This document shows positions 1 through 6,465 of a stretch of DNA of 20,059 nt, in pieces; positions within the stretch are counted from its first letter, which is position 1; every line of letters begins with the position of its first letter. This DNA comes from Chryseobacterium gleum (GTDB taxonomy: Bacteria > Bacteroidota > Bacteroidia > Flavobacteriales_C > GCA-002722245), in the NCBI GenBank assembly GCA_945903925.1, contig CAMDPJ010000013.1, positions 1 through 20,059 of the forward strand. Reading direction: 5' to 3'. The translations under genes and the position numbers were made by a program. The notes below the pieces were generated by a model. It was not told the origin of the DNA. It ran no database searches and worked only from the letters and a program-made list of their open reading frames with translations.

Positions 1-217
1 CGCCCATTAGAAAAAATAAAATACTGGCAATTTCATATACATGATGCAGCAAACCATGCTCTACGGTTTCATGCGAAACACCTGTAAAAGCATATAAAGT
101 CCAACAAGCCACACCAGTAAATAATGCAGTGGCAGCTTTATCAATTTTAATAGAATGTTCTAGCGCAATGGCCAAATAACCTAAAACAAAAACGACAATG
201 ATGATGGTTGAAATCAT
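1..217 (-). CDS. nhaD: NhaD-type Na+/H+ antiporter, N-terminal part (gene runs off the left edge)
   Basis: Seventy-two codons read leftward from an ATG at 215-217 to the window edge without a stop. The peptide begins MISTIIIVVFVLGYLAIALE and continues through a lysine-containing segment (HSIKIDKAA) into a second hydrophobic stretch (ALFTGVACWTLYAF) and a third (HHVYEIASILFFLMG). The GYLAIALEHxIKIxKAA pattern followed by an LxTGVxCWT segment is what I know from NhaD family sodium/proton antiporters of the inner membrane, which exchange Na+ or Li+ for protons. No Shine-Dalgarno sequence is visible, as is usual in Bacteroidota. Only the first two or three membrane segments are in the window, so the identification rests on similarity of the start and not on ion-binding residues. 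A relic of an acyltransferase tail ends 19 bases upstream. Confidence 0.75.
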   Translation of the reverse strand, partial: MISTIIIVVFVLGYLAIALEHSIKIDKAATALFTGVACWTLYAFTGVSHETVEHGLLHHVYEIASILFFLMG

Positions 218-236
218 GATGGGTAAATATAGTAAT

Positions 237-272
237 TTATACCCCTTTTAAAATCATTCCTATCCAGGCCGT
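237..272 (-). pseudogene. Relic of an acyltransferase 3' end (TAWIGMILKGV-stop)
   Basis: On the minus strand these 36 bases encode TAWIGMILKGV and a TAA stop, exactly the last 11 residues of the complete acyltransferase at 2380-3432. The two DNA copies differ at four positions only, all silent: GCC/GCT, GGA/GGC, GTA/GTG and TAA/TGA. The homology stops at 272, where a palindromic element begins. The rest of the gene is absent. This looks like the stump of a paralogue that diverged while still coding and was then removed or overwritten, or like a gene end regenerated by an insertion. Confidence 0.75.
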
Positions 273-465
273 AATTTCAAATTTCGCGCAGCTAATTTGA
301 AATCTTCTTTCTCATGCATTTGTAATGCCATTGCGTGATAGAATTAAAAGTAGAACTATCGCCATTAAAAATCGCTATACGGCGAAGCCATTACGAACAT
401 ATTGAAAAGAAACAGAAAGGTGAACTAAAAGGGGATTTTAGATTAGCTGCGCAAAATCTGATTAC
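271..465. repeat. Decayed palindromic MITE/REP-like element, copy A
   Basis: The ends are GTAAT and ATTAC. The left end (271-304) is itself palindromic (ATTTCAAATT, a GC-rich apex, then AATTTGAAAT), and its reverse complement recurs in degenerate form at 434-465. Inside are GCATTTGTAATGCC (hairpin) and ATTAAAAATCGC (half of another), both shared with the cleaner copy at 19118-19263. Copy A is 195 bp against 146 bp and has lost pairing in several stems, so it is probably older. No transposase gene and no clear target-site duplication are seen. With 466-551, this fills the gap between the antiporter and the next gene. The remainder shows only an AT-rich stretch and one small hairpin. Confidence 0.65.
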
Positions 466-492
466 GGGATTTTTATATTATGTATTTTTCAT

Positions 493-507
493 TTCGTTGC
501 TAACGAA
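493..507. terminator. Small hairpin downstream of the SprB-like gene
   Basis: TTCGTT-GCT-AACGAA is a perfect six-base stem with a three-base loop. It lies 45 bases beyond the stop of the minus-strand gene ending at 552. On that strand it is followed by a short U-poor stretch, so termination is only possible, not clear. Confidence 0.3.
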
Positions 508-551
508 TTAGCTGCAAAAAACCAGTTTTATTTTGTGGCCCTGCGTTGTCT

Positions 552-1856
552 TCATAACTCAACACCCAATTGTAAATCGGGGAAATCATAAGTATTTTCA
601 ATTCCTAAGGTGGTAGAATACTCCTGTAATAAGTTCGAAGAAGAGATCATTGAATTTAAAATAGGATCAGGCATTTCTTGTGGCGCATATTTTTTTAAAT
701 CAATATTTGATATATCCCAAATGGCATTTTCTCCTGACATTTTTAACAACAAAGCAATAGTGTCAGGTGGAATCACTGTAGATATTTCATCATAATTAAT
801 TTGATTTGTTGAAATATAGGATTGTTCAGAAGAGAAATCCATGCTTCTCATTGCCATTGGAGTGTATATAGAGGAATTATTATTTACTAAATCAACAAAT
901 GTTTGATTCCCACATCCTTTAGAGTCAATTACGGACACGTTGTATTTTCCAGCGCATGCAGCGTTATATCTATCTGCAAAAGCTACAACTGAATTAGAGT
1001 CATCTGCCCAAATAAAATAATACGGAGGTATTCCCCCAGAAGCTTCAGCGATTAAAGTTCCATTACACATAGTATCAGATGTGTTAGGCACGCTTGTAAT
1101 AGCTATTTGCGGAAGAGGAATAATGCCTACTGTGTAGGTTTTTGAAATACTGCATAACCCACAAGAGATGTTTGCCGTGTAATTCCCAGGACTTAGATAT
1201 CTTAAAATAGTTCCTTCTTGCGAAGTACCTGTCCATGTAACGCGACAAGATTTCGCCTCATTTTCATCAAAATTATCAGGTAACGATGTTCCTAATGCGG
1301 CATTGCTAAATGTTGAATTATTTAATATTTCACCTTGACCGTTAGTTGTTAAAGTTGAATATGTAGCCATTGAGCCATAAAGGTTAAATAACGTTCCTGA
1401 GATAGTAAGAGGGTTGTAAAAAGCAACAGAGCCATTATTATTTATTATTGCTCCTTTTTCGGGAATATTAACATTGCTATGAATCGCAAGAGATCCGTTG
1501 TTTATTAAAGCACCTTCTTGTATATTGAGGTTTAATATCGATACCGATCCGCAAATAATTAATGTTCCTCCATTAATTGTGATATTTGCCCAAGCAGTAG
1601 TTCCGATTCTTTTTGTTTCGCCTGCATTTACGATAATATTTGTTCCTGTAACAAGCGTTCCAGCCGTGCAGTCTAGAAAACTTAATTGACCAGAAAAAAA
1701 ATCGTCTAGGCCAGTTAGAGCGATGCTTCCGCTGCTATCTCCTCCACATGAAGGAACAATAGATGCTTGAATGTTTTGGAAATTACATTGTCCATTTATT
1801 TGTATTGAATACACACAAGTGAACGCTAGCAATAGCATTACGAATTTTAATTTCAT
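552..1856 (-). CDS. Secreted protein with SprB-like repeat and beta-helix segment
   Basis: A 434-residue protein with a clear signal peptide (about residues 1-23, ending NGQ). Residues 26-50 (QASIVPSCGGDSSGSIALTG) look like the opening half of a SprB-type repeat. Its apparent closing half (PGNYTANI...KTYTVG) lies near 225-245. Between them, about 55-185, is a run of short strands with repeated G-x-x-x-N-N/x-G-S spacing, as in right-handed beta-helix proteins. A second, uninterrupted SprB-like repeat follows at about 255-325 (EASGGIPPYYFIWADD, then YNVSVIDSKGCG). SprB repeats occur in gliding adhesins of Bacteroidota. I see no C-terminal type IX secretion domain, and the last 100 residues are unrecognised. 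The role is probably a surface or secreted adhesin-like protein; its ligand is unknown. It is divergent from the XRE regulator. Confidence 0.7.
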   Translation of the reverse strand: MKLKFVMLLLAFTCVYSIQINGQCNFQNIQASIVPSCGGDSSGSIALTGLDDFFSGQLSFLDCTAGTLVTGTNIIVNAGETKRIGTTAWANITINGGTLIICGSVSILNLNIQEGALINNGSLAIHSNVNIPEKGAIINNNGSVAFYNPLTISGTLFNLYGSMATYSTLTTNGQGEILNNSTFSNAALGTSLPDNFDENEAKSCRVTWTGTSQEGTILRYLSPGNYTANISCGLCSISKTYTVGIIPLPQIAITSVPNTSDTMCNGTLIAEASGGIPPYYFIWADDSNSVVAFADRYNAACAGKYNVSVIDSKGCGNQTFVDLVNNNSSIYTPMAMRSMDFSSEQSYISTNQINYDEISTVIPPDTIALLLKMSGENAIWDISNIDLKKYAPQEMPDPILNSMISSSNLLQEYSTTLGIENTYDFPDLQLGVEL

Positions 1857-1901
1857 AGTTTACAGTTTAATATTTTGCTTAGGTGCGTAGTTAATTCCCT
1901 G

Positions 1902-1909
1902 CAAAACTA
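1902..1909 (-). promoter_or_regulatory. Possible -7 box of the SprB-like gene
   Basis: The minus strand reads TAGTTTTG, an exact match to the Bacteroidota -7 consensus TAnnTTTG, 46 bases upstream of the ATG. No good TTG -33 box sits about 20 bases further upstream, so the call is tentative. Confidence 0.4.
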
Positions 1910-1977
1910 TTTTTTAAAACAGAATTGATCCTTAAATTCCGATTGTAATTTATAACTTAACCGAATAATTTATAACC

Positions 1978-2319
1978 ATGGAGATTGGAACTAAAATTAG
2001 AAAAGTAAGAGAGTTGAAAAGCTACACTCAGGAATATATGGCTACTCGTTTAGGTATAAGTCAACCTGCATGCGCGAAACTAGAAAGAGATGATTCTGAT
2101 TTAACCTTGTCGAGAATTAAAAATATCGCCGATATTTTAGAAGTGAAAGTAGAAGACCTTATCAACTTTTCAGATAAATATATTTTCAATAACCATGGTA
2201 CTGCGCATGACAAAAGCTTCTCGGTTAACTATCAAGGATTAGACGACAAACAGCGATTGCTATACGAAAAGACAATTGCTTTGTTGGAAGAAAAAATCAA
2301 CTTGTTAGAATCAAGATAA
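1978..2319 (+). CDS. XRE-family helix-turn-helix transcriptional regulator
   Basis: A 113-residue protein. Residues about 5-62 form a classic HTH_3 (Cro/C1-type) domain: GTKIRKVRELKSYTQEYMA, then LGISQPACAKLERDDSDLTL and LSRIKNIADILEVKVEDLI. After a loop of about 20 residues, residues 88-113 are predicted helical (LDDKQRLLYEKTIALLEEKI), fitting a dimerisation helix. Such proteins bind operator DNA as dimers; many Bacteroidota carry stand-alone copies of this size. No toxin partner is adjacent, since its neighbours are a divergent secreted protein and a convergent acyltransferase, so I do not call it an antitoxin. The shared 121-base spacer with the divergent gene is a natural place for it to act, but I see no convincing operator. 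The ATG is preceded by an AT-rich leader without a Shine-Dalgarno sequence. Confidence 0.85.
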   Translation: MEIGTKIRKVRELKSYTQEYMATRLGISQPACAKLERDDSDLTLSRIKNIADILEVKVEDLINFSDKYIFNNHGTAHDKSFSVNYQGLDDKQRLLYEKTIALLEEKINLLESR

Positions 2320-2379
2320 ACACATCTACATTATTTGAATACTTTAATTTATCTCTATTTTTTTGAACAAAAAAGACAA

Positions 2380-3432
2380 TCACACCCCTTTTAAAATCAT
2401 GCCTATCCAAGCCGTTATAGGAAAGACAAACCAGAACAACACAATTCCTAAAAACGAAAAGCCTAATATTCCTCCTAAAGAAAAAGCCAAGATCAACCAA
2501 TAAAAAGGAAAAGTAAGAGTGAGTAATCCATATTTTATAGAAGGGAAAAATTCATCTTTACCCGTAAATTTAGCGGCTATCCAATCGATTAAATAATATA
2601 GCGGACGGTGAAATAACAAGAAAGGGAAAGATAAAATCATGGCCATAACAGAAGTAGAATCTTTTGGTTTAGCCTGCTCATTTTTATCTTTAGATTTTGC
2701 CAACTCCACCAATTCCACTCCCGACTGCGGTTGATGAACAGCCATATTGTGCATCACCACTTCATGATGCGCATTGTAATTTTCTTTTTCGATGTGCAGC
2801 ACCATTGTGCGCAATTCCTCTTCCACTTTATTCGTTAACGTTTTTACTCTATCGCCAGAGGAAGAACAATCTTTTACTATTTTTTGCACTGAAATGGGCT
2901 CACCAAAATCAACCCATACTTTCGAACGAAAAGCCATGTGGTCTTCATAATTTAGGGCAACTGGCACTACTTGCAAATCCATGTTGGGATGAGATTCTAA
3001 AGCACCCAAAGCAATTCGCGCCATTCCTTTTTTTAAGGGGAACATGTGTTTGTGCGGCTCGCAAGTACCTTCTGGAAAAATCAACACGGGTTTAAGTTCT
3101 TCAAGCGTTTTGTAACACCATTGAAAAACTTGGGCGTTGTTCTCTACCCCTGTTCCATCTTGTTTTCTGTAGATGGGCACCAAGTTCATTGCTTTTAAAA
3201 TTTTAGCAGCAATTTTTCCTTTAAACGCATCTGATCGCGCTAAGAAATACAATTGTTTATCGAGTTTATAAGCCACTAAAACGCCATCCAAAAAAGCATT
3301 TTGATGATTTACCGCAAGTAAAACAGGTTTGTCTTTTGGAAAGTTTTCGATTCCTGTAACGTGAATTTTACGATAGTATAATGGAAGCGTGATGCGTACT
3401 AAAGTGTGGAGTATGGTGTAGATGGGATTCAT
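2380..3432 (-). CDS. PlsC-type 1-acyl-glycerol-3-phosphate acyltransferase family protein with membrane tail
   Basis: A 350-residue protein with the acyltransferase catalytic motif NHxxxxD (NHQNAFLD, His43 and Asp49), the region around 63-90 that helps bind acceptor (FLARSDAFKG, then NLVPIYRK), and the third motif FPEGT (119-123). These define glycerolipid acyltransferases that move a fatty acyl group onto lysophosphatidate or a related acceptor at the inner membrane. The family core is about 200-250 residues. This protein adds a linker at about 245-265 and at least two hydrophobic segments in the last 85 residues (about 265-345), typical of a subgroup common in Bacteroidota. The true acceptor cannot be told from sequence. 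The gene stands alone: it ends 60 bases from the convergent XRE gene, and its last 36 bases are duplicated at 237-272. Confidence 0.85.
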   Translation of the reverse strand: MNPIYTILHTLVRITLPLYYRKIHVTGIENFPKDKPVLLAVNHQNAFLDGVLVAYKLDKQLYFLARSDAFKGKIAAKILKAMNLVPIYRKQDGTGVENNAQVFQWCYKTLEELKPVLIFPEGTCEPHKHMFPLKKGMARIALGALESHPNMDLQVVPVALNYEDHMAFRSKVWVDFGEPISVQKIVKDCSSSGDRVKTLTNKVEEELRTMVLHIEKENYNAHHEVVMHNMAVHQPQSGVELVELAKSKDKNEQAKPKDSTSVMAMILSFPFLLFHRPLYYLIDWIAAKFTGKDEFFPSIKYGLLTLTFPFYWLILAFSLGGILGFSFLGIVLFWFVFPITAWIGMILKGV

Positions 3433-3479
3433 TAGGTAGTATAGTTTTACATAATAAAGTTAAGCAGAACGGGTAACTT

Positions 3480-3617
3480 ACTAACTCTCCTCCTTTTGAA
3501 GGAGGAGTACCCGAAGGGGGAGGTGGTTAATGGAAATACACTTTCAATAAAATAAAATAATCTCTTTAATAACCACCTCGCCTGCGGCACTCCTCCTTCA
3601 AAAGGAGGAGAGTTAGT
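3480..3617. repeat. Nested-palindrome MITE/REP-like element with about 48-bp inverted arms
   Basis: The left arm (3480-3529) and the right arm (3570-3617) are inverted copies with a few differences in the middle. Each arm contains its own hairpin, CTCCTCCTT-TTG-AAGGAGGAG, and both end in ACTAACT/AGTTAGT. The 40 bases between the arms are AT-rich and unremarkable. Arms with a CTCC/GGAG hairpin followed by CCGAAGG-GGAGGTGGTTA are a repeat type I have seen scattered between genes in Bacteroidota. It separates the acyltransferase from the end of the gldBC operon, which converge on nothing else here. Apparent short ORFs in it are by-products of the palindromes. Confidence 0.8.
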
Positions 3618-3668
3618 TAGTGATTCGAAACTTGAAAAGCTGTATTCTAAATATCTCCACATACTTTA

Positions 3669-4241
3669 CTATTTATTCTTCACCCTCTGCACAATCTTCT
3701 CATTTCGCAATTCTCGTAATGCATCATTTGCAATCCATTTCGCACTTTTACTTTTTTGCAATTTAATTCTTTCGGCGCATTCAATCGCCTGTTGATGCAA
3801 ATTGCTATTTCTTTTTCCAATTTTACCAAGTGCCTAATTCACTGCCTTCTTCACAAAATTTCTATCATCATCAGCGCCCCATTCAATCAAAGGGAAAAAT
3901 GCACTTATTTTTTCATCTTTTGCTTTTTTATCGTGTACAGCTAAATAACACATTAAAGAATAGCCCGTTCTTTTCTCAAATTCGGGTTCTCTTGGTGTCA
4001 ACGCTTCAGTAACTTGTTTTGGATCGGCAATAAATATGGCCAATATTTTCACTTCATGAATATCACTTTTCCAAAGTTGAAGCGCCAATTCGTGATTGTT
4101 TTTATACTTCTTTGCGTAAGCACGTAATTGCGGAATCCGCAGGCCTAAGGCCTTTTTTGCTTTAATACCAAAATGCTCATGCACGGCAATGTATTCGGGG
4201 TCGGCAATTTTTTTAAGGTCAGAAATAATCTGTTGTGCCAT
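3669..4241 (-). pseudogene. AlkD-like DNA alkylation repair protein, interrupted by an in-frame TAG
   Basis: Reading starts at the ATG at 4239-4241, which overlaps the gldC stop by one base (TAATG). The first 135 residues match the HEAT-like-repeat DNA alkylation repair family (LGLRIPQLRAYAKKYKNN, IHEVKILAIFIAD, FEKRTGYSLMCYLAVHDKKA, WGADDDRNFVKKAVN). A TAG at 3834-3836 then stops the frame, yet the same frame continues for 54 more codons with the expected family ending (ALGKIGKRN, then AKWIANDALREL) to a TAG at 3669. In relatives the interrupted place reads KKAVNWALR, so a TGG-to-TAG change at residue 136 explains the stop. Family members bind alkylated DNA and remove 3- or 7-alkylpurines. 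The product here is probably truncated and inactive unless the stop is suppressed or is an assembly error. Confidence 0.85.
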
Positions 4242-4564
4242 TATTTTAACACTTCCATCTTCTTCCCAAATTCTCTGCCAAATTCACGCATTTTTTCCGA
4301 CACCTCCGTCTCTCCTGTAGCGCGATCAAAGCCATCGGCCATCGTCATTATCGTCTGAAAATAAAACAATTTCATTTCTTCAATGTACATGTCTTTGGTC
4401 CATAAATCAACACGTTTAGCAACTTGCTCATTGCCATCGTAAACAGAAATCATTAAAGCCTTAATTTTTTCTTTGCTGCTGTCTTCTCCATTCCATTCTA
4501 TATTGATGGGTAAACTATTTTCGTCTAATTCAACAGTAAAAGTGAGTGTATTTTTCTTCGCCAT
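4241..4564 (-). CDS. gldC: Gliding motility protein GldC
   Basis: A 107-residue soluble protein without a signal peptide. The sequence LTFTVELDENSLPINIEW, then ALMISVYD, DLWTKDMYIEEMKLFYFQT, MADGFDRATGE and MREFGREFGKK is the GldC pattern along its whole length, and the size is as expected. GldC was described in Flavobacterium johnsoniae as an accessory gliding protein whose loss only partly impairs motility. Its biochemical role is not known. It lies two bases downstream of gldB and its stop overlaps the start of the AlkD-like gene, so the three are almost surely cotranscribed. The gldB-gldC order is the usual one. Confidence 0.9.
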   Translation of the reverse strand: MAKKNTLTFTVELDENSLPINIEWNGEDSSKEKIKALMISVYDGNEQVAKRVDLWTKDMYIEEMKLFYFQTIMTMADGFDRATGETEVSEKMREFGREFGKKMEVLK

Positions 4565-4566
4565 GA

Positions 4567-5568
4567 CTATTCGGGTTTGTATTTAGATTTTTGAAAAATT
4601 TTAAGCAAGTTCTTGTCTTTCATCAAGTCATCTAAACCTACTTTATTACTTTCCATATATGATTTTACGATTTTGAAACCTATGTATTCTCCAATTCTAC
4701 CGGGAGAATCAGCCTCTTCAGAGAAAGTAAAGGGTCCGTCTTCAATGTACTTTTTGTACGATACATAATCCTCAGAATGCAACAACTTCTTATCTACAAA
4801 AAATCGCCACAAGCCCAATTCACTATTTTTGGCCCACTCCATCTGCTTAGAAGTATATTTTAATCTTGTTGAATCCTCAGCGAAAGGCATCATGGCATTT
4901 ACAAAATATTGAACCTTTCCTTCAGAAATCATTTTCTCTATCATGGTATTTCCTTCGTATTCCAAATTTTCATACTTAGCACGAGCGGCGGCCTTGAAGA
5001 TATCTACTGGTATAAATTTCTCTTGCAGCTTGTAAGTTTGGTACTGAAACAAGTTGAGTGGCGCCATATAATAAGGCTTAAAAGCAGATCCTAAATACAT
5101 ATCTAAGGCAATCACCACTGTATGCAAACTATCAATCCAATCTACAGGGTGCTCAAAGTCTAAAGAGGAAATGTATGTGTAAATTTCTGGTCTTTTGTCT
5201 TTGGGGAAATAATACTGATAATAAGAGAAAAACTTGGTTAAATCGCTCTCTAAGAAAGTTAAATCCTTGTATTTTTTTTGCACCTCATCATGCAATTCTT
5301 TGTTTAGGGGCAATTCCACATATTCTAACAAATACATTACAGAACGCGGGTCTTTTTCATCTACTTCAAAAAACAAAGAATAATTTTTTGCCAAGTTGTA
5401 CTTCTCTTTTTCAACATTTGCGCGGTTGATGTTAAACGCATCAACATCGTATCTTTTAACGCGAACAGGCACTTCAGGCACTTTCACCTCCACCTTCAAA
5501 GGATTTTCTTCACAAGAAAAAAAAACGAGCAATAAAAGAGGAATGAATTTTGGATAAATTGACTTCAC
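4567..5568 (-). CDS. gldB: Gliding motility lipoprotein GldB
   Basis: A 333-residue protein beginning with a lipoprotein signal peptide (LLLLVFFSC, acylated Cys19). The body carries GldB features: RYDVDAFNIN near 38-48, FFEVDEKDP near 66-74, a helical central region (VIALDMYLG, residues about 150-158, and YMAPLNLFQYQTYKLQEK), EGNTMIEKMISEGKVQYFVN (about 205-225), and a C-terminal GRIGEYIGFKIVKSYME (about 290-306). GldB is an essential gliding lipoprotein in F. johnsoniae, and homologues occur widely in Bacteroidota whether or not they glide. It acts at the cell envelope, but its biochemical activity has not been settled. It is first in the operon with gldC. The divergent partner is an outer-membrane protein followed by nadE, and nadE near gldB recurs in this phylum as far as I recall. 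Confidence 0.9.
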   Translation of the reverse strand: MKSIYPKFIPLLLLVFFSCEENPLKVEVKVPEVPVRVKRYDVDAFNINRANVEKEKYNLAKNYSLFFEVDEKDPRSVMYLLEYVELPLNKELHDEVQKKYKDLTFLESDLTKFFSYYQYYFPKDKRPEIYTYISSLDFEHPVDWIDSLHTVVIALDMYLGSAFKPYYMAPLNLFQYQTYKLQEKFIPVDIFKAAARAKYENLEYEGNTMIEKMISEGKVQYFVNAMMPFAEDSTRLKYTSKQMEWAKNSELGLWRFFVDKKLLHSEDYVSYKKYIEDGPFTFSEEADSPGRIGEYIGFKIVKSYMESNKVGLDDLMKDKNLLKIFQKSKYKPE

Positions 5569-5630
5569 AGCAAAAATTATTAGTTTTGTTTCACTCGTTC
5601 ATACAACTTCAAAAATATAAAATATCTATT

Positions 5631-5638
5631 CACCTTTG
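5631..5638 (+). promoter_or_regulatory. Likely -7 box for the outer-membrane protein and nadE
   Basis: CACCTTTG, followed by GG, is one base from TAnnTTTG and lies 39 bases upstream of the ATG at 5678. The -33 region is AT-rich without a clear TTG. The spacer 5569-5677 between the divergent gldB and this gene must hold both promoters. Confidence 0.4.
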
Positions 5639-5677
5639 GGTGGATATTCAAAATACTTAAACTTAAATTTAAATAGC

Positions 5678-6463
5678 ATGAAAAAGTTACTTTCAATAAT
5701 CCTGTTAACTGCTGCAACTAGCGCGTTGAATGCACAATCTGCCACAACTACTACTTCAGTTAGTACCTCACCTCAAAAATATAGATTTGCAATTAAAGCC
5801 AATATTGGCGGTTCTTGGCTAAAATCTAATACAGCAGAAGCGAGCTACAAATCGCCAGGGATGCAATTTGGAGGCGGTGTTCAGATAGAAAAAAGAATTT
5901 CTAACACTGCATCTTTTGTTTTTGGTGGAGATATCACCGTACACTCTGGCACTTTATCTTTCGACGACAGCAGCTACGTTACATTTGTTAGGGAAAAAGT
6001 TAATTACCACATGACTTCAGCAAAATACACCCTGCAAACTATCGATATTCCCTTGTGCTTAAAATTAAAAACCAGTGAAATTGGATTGCTCACCTACTGG
6101 ATGCAAGTTGGGGTAATGCCTTCTATTACTTGGAATGCTAGCGCCACAAATCTTACTTATTTCAATGCATCTGGAAATGGCTCATCTATCTTGTCTGATA
6201 AAAATGGAGAAGAAACAATAAGCGTAAGAGAAGATGCTAATTTATTCAGAGCCTCTTTAGTTGCTGGTTTGGGAGTTGAATACAACCTTTCGGGTTCTAC
6301 CTCTCTTCTCATCGGTTTACAATACGTTGATGGTTTTACTTCAAGTATGTCGAAACAATCGGATATCTTAACAAATACTAATTATAAAAAAGTAACTTAC
6401 GATCCATTGAAACAAGCAATAAGCTCTAAATACTTTACCTTAACAGCAGGTATCCTTTTCTAA
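5678..6463 (+). CDS. Outer-membrane beta-barrel protein (porin-like OMP_b-brl family)
   Basis: A 261-residue protein from the ATG at 5678. An upstream in-frame ATG at 5636 would place 14 polar residues before the signal peptide, so the second start is preferred: it gives MKKLLSIILLTAATSALNAQ with a clean cleavage site after NAQ. The mature part alternates hydrophobic and polar residues in strand-like runs (RFAIKANIGGSWL, MQFGGGVQIEKRI, ASFVFGGDITVH, LFRASLVAGLGVEYNL, STSLLIGLQYVDGF) and ends in YFTLTAGILF. The terminal Phe is a typical signal for the outer-membrane assembly machinery. This fits the small eight-stranded barrels common in Bacteroidota; the substrate, if any, is unknown. It stops two bases before nadE, so the two are cotranscribed, which probably reflects promoter sharing more than common function. 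Confidence 0.8.
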   Translation: MKKLLSIILLTAATSALNAQSATTTTSVSTSPQKYRFAIKANIGGSWLKSNTAEASYKSPGMQFGGGVQIEKRISNTASFVFGGDITVHSGTLSFDDSSYVTFVREKVNYHMTSAKYTLQTIDIPLCLKLKTSEIGLLTYWMQVGVMPSITWNASATNLTYFNASGNGSSILSDKNGEETISVREDANLFRASLVAGLGVEYNLSGSTSLLIGLQYVDGFTSSMSKQSDILTNTNYKKVTYDPLKQAISSKYFTLTAGILF

Positions 6464-6465
6464 AA

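Noticed and set aside
1978..2319. XRE regulator as an antitoxin or phage repressor.
   Set aside because: No toxin-like or phage gene is adjacent, and its neighbours are a secreted protein and a lipid enzyme.
237..2415. Integrative element bounded by the 36-bp repeats as attachment sites.
   Set aside because: There is no integrase or excision gene between them, and the differences are all silent, which fits coding divergence better than a site-specific exchange. Kept only as an alternative.
2697..3095. 132-codon plus-strand ORF.
   Set aside because: It is antisense to the catalytic half of the acyltransferase, is rich in Pro, Cys and Leu as such shadows are, and has no recognisable motif.
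3447..3662. 71-codon minus-strand ORF.
   Set aside because: It lies across the CTCC/GGAG palindromic element and reads its arms; there is no protein-like composition or start context.
5636..5677. Earlier ATG for the outer-membrane protein.
   Set aside because: It would put 14 polar residues before a textbook signal peptide and lies at the likely transcription start.
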